DNA from: Novosphingobium profundi
Lineage (GTDB): Bacteria; Pseudomonadota; Alphaproteobacteria; Sphingomonadales; Sphingomonadaceae
Assembly (NCBI RefSeq): GCF_018491765.1
Contig: NZ_JABWCU010000009.1
Location: 1 to 64,000 of the forward strand
Direction of reading: 5' to 3'
DNA length: 64,000 nt
Made by a program: the position numbers and the translations under genes. This document shows, piece by piece, positions 1 through 8,282 of the stretch. The notes under the pieces were generated by a model that had not been told where the DNA came from, ran no database searches, and saw only the letters and a program-made list of their open reading frames with translations. Position 1 is the first letter of the stretch. The number at the start of each line of letters is the position of its first letter.

Positions 1-552
1 CAGGGCCGCTACTTCTTCATGGACATCGCCCGCGACGGCATCGCGCTTTACGAGGCCGACGACAGCGAGCTGGCGACCCCAAAACCCAAGACCCCGCATG
101 CCGCGCTGGATCTGGCCAAGGAGTACTTCGAAGAGTGGTATCCCGCTGCACTCAAGCGGTATGAAATCGCTAAGTTCGACATCTCGCAGAGCTTTTTCAA
201 AGATGCTGCTTTCGATCTCCATCAGGCCACCGAGCGCCTCTATCACTGCGTCCTGCTAGTCTCGACCTTCTACACCCCGCACGTCCACAATCTGGCGTTC
301 CTGCGCACCCAGGCCGAGCGTCTCGATCCCCGGCTGGTCTACGCCTGGCCGCGTGAGAACCGCTGGCAGCGCGGCATGTTCGAGAAGCTCAAGGAAGCCT
401 ACGTCAAGGCGCGCTACTCCAAGCACTACACCGTGAGCGAGGAAGAGCTGACCTGGCTCGGCGAACAGGTCGAGGAACTCGGCCGCGTCGTCCAGACCGT
501 GTGCTCCGAACGCATCGCCCAGCTCGAAGAGACCGCCCGCGAAGCCAGCTGA
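1..552 (+). CDS. HEPN-domain protein, C-terminal part (left end outside window)
   Basis: The frame is open from base 1, so the gene starts before the window; the ATG at 19 is probably internal. The visible start reads QGRYFFMDIARDGIALYE, which resembles the end of a MNT-type nucleotidyltransferase domain (established for MNT-HEPN fusions), and is followed by an all-helical HEPN region (about residues 30-175 of the visible part). The short basic signature ARYSKHY near residue 140 is typical of this HEPN family, whose R...H motif is the RNase centre in toxin members. As a fusion it would combine AMP-transfer antitoxin and HEPN toxin activities, a common defence/toxin-antitoxin theme. The nucleotidyltransferase catalytic GS...D.D motif is not visible here, so activity cannot be judged. 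Confidence 0.75.
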   Translation, partial: QGRYFFMDIARDGIALYEADDSELATPKPKTPHAALDLAKEYFEEWYPAALKRYEIAKFDISQSFFKDAAFDLHQATERLYHCVLLVSTFYTPHVHNLAFLRTQAERLDPRLVYAWPRENRWQRGMFEKLKEAYVKARYSKHYTVSEEELTWLGEQVEELGRVVQTVCSERIAQLEETAREAS

Positions 553-573
553 GCGGCTGGTTTCCATTCCCTT

Positions 574-936
574 TCAGACGCGCTCCTCGACAACGATGTC
601 GAGGGTGAGCTGCAGCACATCCTCGTCCGCATCGGCCGCTTCCGGCTGCAGGGTTTCTTGGCCGCAAGCGAGCGTGATCCACTCGAAACCCCAGTCCAGA
701 TCGACCCGGTCACCGTCATCGTGACGCGTGATGCGAACCTGCGCTGCGCCTTCGACCGCGAGGGCAAAATGGCAGCTGGAGGCATCGTCCAGGAACGTCC
801 CACGCAGCAAGGTTCCATCCGAAAACGCCAGCGAAAACCCCTCGGTAATCCCGCGCGAGGGCACATCGAGACGCGTCTCGATATCGCCCGTCAGCAGCAG
901 GCACGATCGCCCTCCAACCTCGATGTGAACACCCAT
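574..936 (-). CDS. Hypothetical protein, 120 aa
   Basis: I do not recognise a family. The start at 936 is backed by a strong Shine-Dalgarno, GGAGGT, eight bases upstream on the minus strand. The protein is acidic, rich in beta-prone stretches (ITRHDDGDRVDLDWGFEW, VLQLTLDIVVEE), with no signal peptide, membrane segment or conserved cysteines. It converges on the HEPN gene with a 21-bp gap. It is likely a small soluble beta protein of an accessory region; no function is proposed. Confidence 0.6.
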   Translation of the reverse strand: MGVHIEVGGRSCLLLTGDIETRLDVPSRGITEGFSLAFSDGTLLRGTFLDDASSCHFALAVEGAAQVRITRHDDGDRVDLDWGFEWITLACGQETLQPEAADADEDVLQLTLDIVVEERV

Positions 937-1606
937 GCTGTCATACCTCCATGCGACTCAAGTTAGAACGCAAGAGTAGAACATATGGCGAACATATGAA
1001 AGAAGGAGGGTTTGGGAGGGGGAGGCAGTTGGAGGCAAGGCGCGGGAAAGCATGAGGGAAGGAAATGGTGGCGAGGGCAAGAGAAAAGGGTGTCTCGCGC
1101 CACCCGTAAGCATCTGTCTGCACATCGTTTTTTAGAGAGATAGTCGCTGTTTGGGCGAGACACTTGCGAGACATGGCGTGAAGCCGGTTCACATGGCCCA
1201 TTCGGCTGGCTGCAATGCGGGCTTGTGCCGGATTTGCAGTAGCGCCCGTGCCTGGAGGCTGATCCGCTTTTGCACCGAGCCTTTGCGACGGGAGATCCCG
1301 TGGATCCGCGCTGGCAAAGCGCGGGCTATGGCGTCTCGAAAGTACGAGGCGGCGATGCGGCATTTTGTCCGCCAGTCGCGCCCTTAATCTGGACAGGGCA
1401 GTCATCGACTGGCGCGGCCTGAGGGGCAGCCAGGATTGCGTTCAAACAGGCAGGCAAGCACGCCTTGCACAAGTGCGCGTCACGGGTGCGTTTGGGGCCG
1501 GTAGTTGGCAAGCTTGCCTGGCTCAGGAATTGCGGTTCGACAAAGGTACCGATCGGCACCGGACAGGCACTGCCGAACCGGCGCGGCATCGTGCAATCTC
1601 GCGTGT
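937..1606. other. 670-bp region without a supportable gene
   Basis: Both strands hold several overlapping short frames of similar length, none with a good ribosome site or recognisable family. The longest minus-strand frames (941-1405 and 1326-1589) cannot be excluded but look like chance. From about 994 to 1090 the plus strand is strikingly purine-rich (runs of GGAGGG, GGGAGGGGGAGG, GAGAAAAGGG), an asymmetric tract unlike its surroundings. Confidence 0.4.
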
Positions 1607-2011
1607 ATGCCGACCGCCAAAACCCGCCATCAGTTCTACTTGCCCGACGGCCTTTCCGAGAGCCTTGCGAAGGCGGCTGCCGAGCCCGGCAACTCGAAGA
1701 CCCTTATCCTGACTAAGGCATTGGCCGCCTGGTTCGAACAGGACACCCAAACTCCGGTCATGGGCGTGTGCGATCGCCAAGACTGCCAAGCCATGCAGTT
1801 TGAGGCCAAGCTCGATCGGATCATCAATATCCTTTTAGACGCCCAGTTGTCCGCTGCGTCGGAAGGGCATTCTCATGGAGAGGTGCGAGCACACGTCGGT
1901 TCCAAAACGCCCCACCAATCGGTGCGCAAAACCGTGCATCGTGACGAGGCAAGTGCTCGGCAAATGACCAGCCCATCCGGGCTCGCGGACCAGCAGGAGT
2001 TTGATCTATGA
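1607..2011 (+). CDS. Ribbon-helix-helix (CopG-like) protein
   Basis: From ATG 1607 the N-terminus reads TRHQFYLPDGLSESLAKAAA followed by NSKTLILTKALAAWFEQ. This is the one-strand, two-helix pattern of a ribbon-helix-helix DNA-binding domain (about residues 5-45), close to the CopG-family proteins that precede trb conjugation genes in many alphaproteobacteria (family knowledge). The C-terminal 85 residues are low in recognisable structure. A longer in-frame extension to 1505 exists but has no support. The stop overlaps the start of the next gene by ATGA, so the two are translationally coupled. Likely an autoregulator or accessory protein left from a mobile element; no trb genes are seen nearby. 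Confidence 0.55.
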   Translation: MPTAKTRHQFYLPDGLSESLAKAAAEPGNSKTLILTKALAAWFEQDTQTPVMGVCDRQDCQAMQFEAKLDRIINILLDAQLSAASEGHSHGEVRAHVGSKTPHQSVRKTVHRDEASARQMTSPSGLADQQEFDL

Positions 2012-2217
2012 TTCAGAAAACCAGCACGCCGATCGAGCCGATCTCTGTTCGCATTCCGGAGGCCTGCCGACTGACCGGCATCGGCCGTTCAAAGCTCTAC
2101 GAGCTGATTGCAGAGGGCCGCATCGAAGTCGTCAAGGTCGGCACCATGACGCTTGTGCCGTATGCCAGCTTGAAGGATCTGATCGACCAGGCTCGACGCT
2201 CTGAAAATGGGCATTGA
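2008..2217 (+). CDS. Excisionase-type helix-turn-helix protein, 69 aa
   Basis: A small protein with a MerR/excisionase-like HTH_17 domain: ISVRIPEACRLTGIGRSKLY is the helix-turn-helix and EGRIEVVKVGTMTLVPYASL the wing, ending in a helix that normally completes DNA binding. Members act as excisionases or small transcription factors on plasmids and integrated elements. Its start overlaps the stop of the ribbon-helix-helix gene (ATGA), indicating one mRNA. A tyrosine recombinase partner is absent here, so an excisionase role is only inferred. Confidence 0.7.
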   Translation: MIQKTSTPIEPISVRIPEACRLTGIGRSKLYELIAEGRIEVVKVGTMTLVPYASLKDLIDQARRSENGH

Positions 2218-2598
2218 GTTAGCATTCCTGAATGCCAGCTCCTGGGACTCAGCCGACAGTCGCCTTTGGAGCGCTGAAAGAGGAAGCCGGACGTTCGGAT
2301 CGCATCTGCCTGATGGCCACATCCGCTGACAAAGCCGACCTTAGCGGCGCTTTGCTTGGCCGTTGAAACCGGCCGTTCATTCACGCGGCCAGGTATGGCG
2401 CCTCCTGGGCCGTAAGCGGACAGGCTGCTTTGCGGGACATGGCCACGCATGACTGACCTCAGTGGGTATACCGGAAACGGCGGAGTATGGCAGGCCACGC
2501 CCGATGATGAGCACTATTTGTACGCTATAGTCCTAATATAAGGCCCCTATCTGAGAATGAGGGGAACTGCACATAGCGCCCCGATGCGGAACAAATGA
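2218..2598. other. Convergent intergenic region, 381 bp
   Basis: No gene seen. It lies between the 3' ends of the HTH gene and the OLD-like gene. It holds a short perfect dyad, GCATTC-CT-GAATGC, at 2223-2236 just after the HTH stop, and degenerate copies of an intergenic repeat vocabulary seen elsewhere in the window (gccggacgttcgg near 2287; gtaagcggac near 2412). Confidence 0.45.
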
Positions 2599-5070
2599 TT
2601 AGGCGCCCTGCTGCTCATCCTCCTTTGTCTCATCGCCTTTGCCCCCAGCCTTGGGGGCAACTTCCTCATTTGGCGCTGCTGAGCCATCGAACGGGACTTC
2701 CGGCTCCGCCTCTGGTCCAGCGACTGTCGCGGCAGTCACGACCTGGCGCTCAATTTTAAGCGAATCCTTGAGCGCGGCGAGCGAGGTCGTCAGTGCGGGC
2801 AGGTTAGAGACGGCATCGACCGGATCGTCCTCGAGCCGGTGTTCGCGCCGGATCCGTTGTGTCGAGCGACGGATCGCCTCCGCCTCGACAGAGGAGTCCA
2901 AGAGGTTCTCGATCTTCTCGAGTAGATTGGCGACTTCTTCCTTCGTAGCTGTTCGCGCATGATCTCGCACGAACAGTTGCTGCTCCCGGTCAACCAGATG
3001 GCTGAGACGATCGCGCCCAGCCTCCGCCTCAGCTTTGCGACGAAGTCGGTTCAGCGCGACGAATAGCTTGCCCATCCGGGCGAGATAAAGGTCGACATCG
3101 GCGGTAAGTTCGGCGTCCGGATTTTCGCATAGGCTAACAACGGCCCGAGCGAACGGTAGCTTCTCGATCCTGATATCCTTGCCGGCAAGAACCGCCTCGA
3201 TGTGGTCGAACATGCCTGTGCCGACCTCGCGCCCGCCCAATTCCTCGGCGGTCACTGTCGCTGCGCTCGCGGCGCGGTACATGGCGAGTTCCTGAACACA
3301 CAGGCTGACTGCGGCTGCGGCGAGCCCCGGTGGCAGCAGGTCCTCGATCTCGACGACGTTGCCGACATCCTGAGACACCTTTCCGAGCTGGAGGACCAGT
3401 TCTGTCGTCAATAGGCCGCTTAGTGGCTTCCGCTTGAGGAGTTTGACTGCGTCGTCGCCAGCTTTGTCGGAATCGAGCAGTACGACGACTGGGGGCTTCT
3501 CGGCGTCGCGCCCTCGCACGAGATGCACCATGTAAGGAATATGGCTCGCCGACCCGCATGGCACGATGACCATGCCGTTGAGGTCGAGGGACTCATTTTC
3601 CGGGCGACCTGCCTTTCGGATCGAGCGGGAGGCACCAGCGAGAAGGACCTGCTCTGTGATCCCCTCTACCAGCAGGTTGGCGGAACCCACGAACGCCGTC
3701 TCGCCAACGAAGGCACCGAAGGCTGAGCGGAGAGGCTCGTAATGGTTCTGCGCGGCGTTATCGACGACTAGCGTGCCGTCTCTGCCCCATCCCTTTTCTA
3801 GCACGCGGATGCGCTCAGCGTGATTTTTGTCGATCAGGAACGGCGAGTGAGTGACGTAAACCACCTGGACCGCCGGACGGTCGGGCTGGTTCTCCGCAAG
3901 ATCGCGCAGAATACGCATAAGGTCCTGCTGCGCCTCGGCCGACAGATAGGTGTCGGGCTCGTCCATCAACAGGATACGTTCCCTTGTCCCAGGCCGATGG
4001 GCCTGAGACTGGATGAGGTAGGAGAGAAAATACTTTAGCCCGCTGCTACGTTCGGCGAATGTGTATTCGGTTCCTGTGCGGTCACGGATCGTGAAGACCA
4101 AGTCGTGCTCGCGGGTGTCAACGCGAAGTGAGAAGTCGCGGTCCTGCACCCACCAGCGCCGGAAGTTCAAAGCCTGCTCGATCTGGGCATTGATGCGTTC
4201 GACTAAGGCGTTCGCATAACCATCAGCACCGTCCGCGATCGCGTCAGCAAGCTCGACGATTGCCTTCGGGTCGATCTGCGCCAAGTCAACCAGCAGGCTG
4301 CGGGCAAGATCCAGCGCTCGACCATCATCCGCTGTTGGGGCGGGCTCGGCGAGTTCGTCCATTAGAGGCCTGAGCAGACTAAAGATGCTTGGCGCGTTGC
4401 TCGCGACCGAGGATGCATCTTGACCAATCATACCCGAGAGCGACGACATGCTGTCGAGTAGCGATGCGCGCACGCGACGCACGCCGGCTGGGTTGCCCGA
4501 GACGATCCACCTGAAAGGCACGCTGTCGGGCAGGGCGACATCCGAGTGGATACGGTACGTGCTGGGCAACAATGCCGTGAAGCGGTCCGCTGTTGGCTTA
4601 TCAAGCTGATGCGGCTCCCACCCATTTTCGGACGGAATCCAAACGGTCAACAAGTCCGGCCCCTCGCGGAACATCATGAATTCCGCCACGGCAGGCGCTG
4701 TTGAACCGATAGTGCTACGGATAGCATCCCACTCGTCCGGCATAACGCCAGACCAAGCGACCCCGAGGTGCGGCCAACTCGCTTGCTCTGCCGTGACGCC
4801 GAAAAACTCACAGTAGCGGCACAGATCTCGACGAGCGAAACCCTCGCCGCTAACGGCCCTCTCAATGGCGCTGAGGAGATGGCTCTTGCCCGACTCGTTC
4901 GCGCCAACGACTGTTGTCAAGCGATCGTCGATCCTCACCTCTATGTAGGGAAACCATTGCCCACGATATAACTCCCAGTCCCCTCGGGGAGAGCCGCCTG
5001 GCTTTGCCTTCCTGATGCGGTCAAAATTGAACGACTTGTAAAAGCGCGCGTATACGGTCGAAAGCCTCAT
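2599..5070 (-). CDS. OLD-like AAA ATPase with C-terminal TOPRIM nuclease domain
   Basis: An 823-aa protein. The N-terminus has an ABC/SMC-type ATPase: Walker A GANESGKSH at about residues 56-64, signature-like SSGLKYFLSYL, Walker B RILLMDEPDTYL near 366, and the switch histidine in VVYVTHSPFL. The second half carries a TOPRIM fold typical of OLD-family nucleases: the glutamate in LLVEGITEQ near 465, the aspartate pair in VVLLDSDKAGDDA near 528, and EIEDLLPPG after it. OLD enzymes are ATP-dependent DNA nucleases, many in anti-phage systems (Gabija GajA, class 2/3 OLD). I chose ATG 5070, which has a GGGGGGA just upstream; GTG 5082 is the alternative. No UvrD-like or reverse-transcriptase partner is present; instead a Cas2-like protein lies 112 bp upstream on the same strand. 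Confidence 0.85.
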   Translation of the reverse strand: MRLSTVYARFYKSFNFDRIRKAKPGGSPRGDWELYRGQWFPYIEVRIDDRLTTVVGANESGKSHLLSAIERAVSGEGFARRDLCRYCEFFGVTAEQASWPHLGVAWSGVMPDEWDAIRSTIGSTAPAVAEFMMFREGPDLLTVWIPSENGWEPHQLDKPTADRFTALLPSTYRIHSDVALPDSVPFRWIVSGNPAGVRRVRASLLDSMSSLSGMIGQDASSVASNAPSIFSLLRPLMDELAEPAPTADDGRALDLARSLLVDLAQIDPKAIVELADAIADGADGYANALVERINAQIEQALNFRRWWVQDRDFSLRVDTREHDLVFTIRDRTGTEYTFAERSSGLKYFLSYLIQSQAHRPGTRERILLMDEPDTYLSAEAQQDLMRILRDLAENQPDRPAVQVVYVTHSPFLIDKNHAERIRVLEKGWGRDGTLVVDNAAQNHYEPLRSAFGAFVGETAFVGSANLLVEGITEQVLLAGASRSIRKAGRPENESLDLNGMVIVPCGSASHIPYMVHLVRGRDAEKPPVVVLLDSDKAGDDAVKLLKRKPLSGLLTTELVLQLGKVSQDVGNVVEIEDLLPPGLAAAAVSLCVQELAMYRAASAATVTAEELGGREVGTGMFDHIEAVLAGKDIRIEKLPFARAVVSLCENPDAELTADVDLYLARMGKLFVALNRLRRKAEAEAGRDRLSHLVDREQQLFVRDHARTATKEEVANLLEKIENLLDSSVEAEAIRRSTQRIRREHRLEDDPVDAVSNLPALTTSLAALKDSLKIERQVVTAATVAGPEAEPEVPFDGSAAPNEEVAPKAGGKGDETKEDEQQGA

Positions 5071-5182
5071 CCGTCCCCCCACAGGTGTCGTTACCCATCA
5101 AACCTTTAGCAACCCGTTGACCACGGCGCCCAAAAAGCGCTCCGACTTCGTCGAATAGCGAATTTTCAGCTCGAGCCTGAGC

Positions 5183-5458
5183 TTAGTCCCAAGTCCGGCT
5201 ATTTGACTTAAGCCACTCGGTGGCCGAGTCCTTCTTGTGGGCGGCCCAATGCTTCCGAAGTCGAAAGACATATAGCTGGTCGCCTTTATCCAATTCCTTA
5301 CTGAGTTCGTCCCGCACAGTCGCAGGATCATCAGCCGTGTCGAGAAACCACACCGAATCTAAAGCGTGGCACCACGTCCTCTTCTTGATGGCCTTGATCA
5401 AACCATCATAATTCCGGCTGGGTTCGTCCAAGTCATACGTCACCAGCAAAACCGACAT
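5183..5458 (-). CDS. SinR-family Cas2-like protein, 91 aa
   Basis: The N-terminus MSVLLVTYDLDEPSRNYDGL is the first strand and acidic loop of a Cas2/VapD-like ferredoxin fold, followed by a helix, a central strand (DSVWFLDT), and the LYVFRLRKHW strand before WL near the C-terminus. This matches the solo proteins named SinR family, relatives of Cas2. Start 5458 has a GGAGGG ribosome site. Cas2-fold proteins include nucleases and structural partners; the acidic residue of VTYDLD is present. It precedes the OLD-like gene on the same strand with a 112-bp gap, so the two may be one transcript. No cas1 and no CRISPR repeats are present, so a role in spacer acquisition is unlikely. Confidence 0.7.
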   Translation of the reverse strand: MSVLLVTYDLDEPSRNYDGLIKAIKKRTWCHALDSVWFLDTADDPATVRDELSKELDKGDQLYVFRLRKHWAAHKKDSATEWLKSNSRTWD

Positions 5459-6054
5459 ACTGCCCTCCTAGGTTGCTGCAGAACGTAAAAAAGAGGAATA
5501 TCAGAGTCGAGCCCATTTCGTTTATTTGCAACCAGTCGCGGTTCGAACGTCGAAGAGGTGCGCCCGGGGTTGGCGTGAAGAGGCGGAATGGGCACCCTAT
5601 TGCTGCTCGGCGTCCTATAGCGGCAGCGAAATCGTTACGGTGTGTGGGACGGCAACGGCGGCGCGCGGCGGTGCGTGGCGGGCCGAGGGGGACTTCGAAC
5701 GGCCGCTTCACCTTGGAGATGCCGAGAGCTGACCGCGTCCGCTTTCAGGAACAGCCCAAACCTGCATGGGTGGGCGATTATGGGGCGCGAATCTGGCCTG
5801 CTGGTGCGCAGCCCGGAACGTCCGCTATCCCAATCTACGCTTCTGGAAGGAGACGTTCCGGTTCGTCCGACATTGCCGCCTTTGCCAAGGCCGGATCGTG
5901 GCATCGGAAGCTGCCGACCGTTCATCTCTAAAGAGTTCGCGCAGCCACAGCTGCCCTCCGCCACGTCGGACCTTGAGCGGGGGGGGTGAGAGCGTCACGA
6001 TCGACGCCGTTCGATCACCTCTTTCGGGCGTCGGACGTCAGTAGCAATTTTCCC
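5459..6054. other. 596-bp region without a supportable gene
   Basis: Open frames occur on both strands but have arginine/proline-rich translations typical of shadow reading in GC-rich DNA. The stretch contains fragments of the intergenic repeat vocabulary (gcgtccgctttc near 5735; gaacgtccgctat near 5816; gagacgttccgg near 5850). The promoter of the Cas2-like gene should lie near 5459-5550. Nothing else is seen. Confidence 0.4.
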
Positions 6055-6948
6055 TCAATCCCAAACGTTCTGTCTTGCCTGCTCCTGCATAGCCCCGATG
6101 AAAGCGCGAACCGCGGGCATGACGGCTCGACCGGGATCGTAGAGCAGGCTTACCGGCATGGGCGGTGGTGCGTGATCTGCCAGCACTTCCACCAATGCGC
6201 CGCTAGCGATGTGGGCGGCTGACTGATAGCTCAGCACATTGGCGAGGCCTATGCCGGCCTCGGCCGCGGCGATTGTCGCATCTATGCTGTTGACGGTCAG
6301 GCGCGGGATTACCTCCACCATGTCGCCGCCGCGCGCGCCGAATGGCCAGGCGCCACTGACACGCACCCCGCTGCCCACGACGCAGCGATGTGTGTTCAGA
6401 TCTGCGGGAACGGAGGGCACGCCATGTTTGGCGAGATAGGCTGCGCTCGCCACAATGGTCTGCCGGACGGATCCTATCTTCACGGCACGCAAGGTGCTTT
6501 CAGATAGTGCGCCGATCCGCACTGCCACGTCGATCCCTTCCTCCACGATGCGGACATTGCGATCGAGCAGCATCATGCGCGCACTCAGGCCTGCATGGCG
6601 CACCAGCATTGCATTGATGACTGGGAGTACATGGAGGCGCCCGAACACCACCGGCGCGGTCACATAGAGCTGCCCGCGCGGCATGGATCGCCCGCCCATG
6701 ACAATCTGCTCGGCCTCACGCAGTTCGGTCAATATCCGTCGTGCCCGATCGAGAAACGCTGCGCCGTCGGCCGTTAGCGCCACGGCCCGTGTCGAGCGAT
6801 GGAACAGCGTTACGCCCAGATGCCGCTCCAGCGCAGCGACTGCCCGCGTAATGGCTGGTGGCGACCTTCCCAGCGTTCGGGCGGCGGCCGCAAATCCGCG
6901 TTGCTCGGCTACGGCGACGAAGGCGGATAGGCTTTCAAAGCGGTCCAT
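6055..6948 (-). CDS. LysR-family transcriptional regulator
   Basis: A full-length 297-aa LysR regulator. The N-terminal winged helix-turn-helix reads LSAFVAVAEQRGFAAAARTL, then SPPAITRAVAALERHLGVTL and FHRSTRAVALTADG (residues 5-65). The remainder is the periplasmic-binding-like effector domain. It is divergent from the damaged PNPOx-like gene, with 76 bp between start codons, the usual arrangement for a LysR controlling its neighbour. The gap contains GTGAT...ATCAC half-sites (about 6967-7013) that could be its operator. The effector is unknown. With its target genes decayed, the regulator may itself be on the way to loss, although its frame is intact. Confidence 0.9.
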   Translation of the reverse strand: MDRFESLSAFVAVAEQRGFAAAARTLGRSPPAITRAVAALERHLGVTLFHRSTRAVALTADGAAFLDRARRILTELREAEQIVMGGRSMPRGQLYVTAPVVFGRLHVLPVINAMLVRHAGLSARMMLLDRNVRIVEEGIDVAVRIGALSESTLRAVKIGSVRQTIVASAAYLAKHGVPSVPADLNTHRCVVGSGVRVSGAWPFGARGGDMVEVIPRLTVNSIDATIAAAEAGIGLANVLSYQSAAHIASGALVEVLADHAPPPMPVSLLYDPGRAVMPAVRAFIGAMQEQARQNVWD

Positions 6949-7024
6949 TATTCCTCAAATTGAAATAGTGATCGCCGATCATCGTGTATTATCGCAATCA
7001 CTGCAATGCGTTATCTCTCGCGGC

Positions 7025-7633
7025 ATGGCACAGACCTTCATCCATACCCTATTCGGTCCCGGGGCTCGCGCGCTTCAGGAGGCCGCCGGTTCCCGCGGCG
7101 CGTATGCTCGCATGGAGGAGGAAGCGGGGCCGCTCGATATACTGACCGACCGCGAAATCGACTTCATTGTGGCTCGCGATAGCTATCTACATGGCGAGCG
7201 TTTCCGAAGACGGTTGGCCCTATGTCCAGCATCGCGGTGGGCCGCCGGGCATTCTGAGGCATCTTCAGGGAAATCGCATCGGCTTCACCGACTTTCGTGG
7301 CAATCGCAATATCTTTCCACGGCCCATGTCGCAGCCGACGACCGTGTCGCGCTGTTCCTGATGGACTATCCGAACCGTCGACGCCTGAAGATTATCGGCC
7401 ATGCCCACGCGAGCGAAGAGCCGGCCGTGATCACCGCGCTGATGCCGCCCGATTACGCGGCATTGCCCGAGCGCGCCTTCCTGATCGACGTCATCGGCTT
7501 CGATTGGAACTGCCCGCAGCACATCACCCCGCGCTTCACCGAGGAGGAAGTCCGACGTGCTTCCCTGCCCCTCATCGACGAAATCGCGGCGCTACGTAGC
7601 CGCATCGCCCAACTGGAAGGAAACTCATCATGA
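7025..7633 (+). pseudogene. PNPOx-like flavin oxidoreductase with a compensated double frameshift
   Basis: The outer parts belong to the pyridoxamine 5'-phosphate oxidase-like family: MAQTFIHTLFGPGARALQ at the start, and ADDRVALFLMDYPNRRRLKI then IGFDWNCPQHITPRFTEEEV downstream. In between, the conserved FMN-binding core is in another frame: YMASVSEDGWPYVQHRGGPP then IGFTDFRGNR reads from 7188 to about 7307. An extra base near 7187 (tat-c-tac-atg) shifts the frame and a missing base near 7307/7308 restores it. The annotated 202-codon frame therefore carries about 40 scrambled residues across the active core. Either a real inactivating pair of indels or two sequencing errors. It overlaps the VOC gene by ATGA. 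Confidence 0.8.
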
Positions 7634-8040
7634 TCGGTAAGCTCACTCGAGGTGTCCATCACGTCGGCCTCACCGTGCCCGATCTCGAGCAGGCGCGGGA
7701 ATTTTTTTGCGGCACTCTGGGTTTCGCGGAGGTGGGCGGCGTCCCCGATTATCCGTCCATTTTCGTGTCGGATGGCGCAATCCTGCTGACCTTGTGGCGC
7801 GCGGCCGACCCACTGACCGCCCGAGCCTTTGACCGGCGAGCCAATATCGGCCTCCATCATCTTTCGCTGGCAGTTGCTGACGATGCGGCCCTGGACGCAG
7901 CGTGGCAGGCGGTGACCGCGCATCCCGAAGTCATGGTCGATGCCGCACCGAGCCCGATCCAAGCGGGTTCTTCGACACGCCACTTTCTCGTCTTCATTCC
8001 CGGTGGCATTCGACTCGAGTTCGCCACGCCTTTTGCTTGA
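7630..8040 (+). CDS. VOC-superfamily (glyoxalase/dioxygenase-like) protein
   Basis: A 136-aa protein with two beta-alpha-beta-beta-beta modules of the vicinal oxygen chelate fold: LTRGVHHVGLTVPDLEQARE near residue 4 and IGLHHLSLAVADDAALDAAW near 76. Metal-ligand candidates are the histidines of HHVGL and HHLSL and the glutamate of RLEFATP near the end. Such proteins are glyoxalase-, bleomycin-resistance- or ring-cleavage-like; the substrate cannot be told. The start overlaps the stop of the PNPOx-like frame (ATGA), and the next remnants lie directly downstream, so this was the second gene of a small detoxification operon. Confidence 0.85.
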   Translation: MIGKLTRGVHHVGLTVPDLEQAREFFCGTLGFAEVGGVPDYPSIFVSDGAILLTLWRAADPLTARAFDRRANIGLHHLSLAVADDAALDAAWQAVTAHPEVMVDAAPSPIQAGSSTRHFLVFIPGGIRLEFATPFA

Positions 8041-8052
8041 AAGGAAACGTCG

Positions 8053-8264
8053 ATGTCGCGACCGTCCTTGCCCCGCTTACTCGCGAAACTGCCTTGCAAA
8101 AGGTCCGCGCTGCCTAAGATGGTTGAAACGGTCGCGATCCCGCGCGCGTAGCCCTTGCCTATACCAATGACAGTCAGTGGCGGAACCGGTCCGAATTCTT
8201 GCAGGCCCGCGACGCCAATATAGCCTTCCCGACCGGCAAATGGCGTCGCAAGCGTACCGGATGA
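8053..8264 (+). pseudogene. Decayed DUF1348 (NTF2/SnoaL-like) gene remnant
   Basis: An AAGGA ribosome site precedes ATG 8053, but the frame shifts immediately. In the frame starting at 8055 one reads LAPLTRETALQKVRAA, then stop TAA (8115-8117), DG, stop TGA (8124-8126), then [20 protein letters not shown] and [13 protein letters not shown]. This matches the DUF1348 family, whose members have E and W where the stops lie (RAAEDGWN). The remnant ends after GKWRRKRTG at TGA 8262-8264, losing the second half. A start-proximal shift, two nonsense changes and a truncation make this a clear pseudogene. Confidence 0.75.
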
Positions 8265-8282
8265 TCATGGGGCCACCATACA

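Noticed and set aside
941..1405. A 154-codon minus-strand frame
   Set aside because: No ribosome site or domain; it overlaps the purine-rich tract and other frames of similar quality.
5183..5458. CRISPR-Cas locus suggested by the Cas2-like protein
   Set aside because: No cas1, no effector genes and no repeat-spacer array nearby; the protein fits the stand-alone SinR-type family.
5473..5931. A 152-codon plus-strand frame upstream of LysR
   Set aside because: Arginine- and proline-rich with no ribosome site; overlaps repeat fragments and competing frames on both strands.
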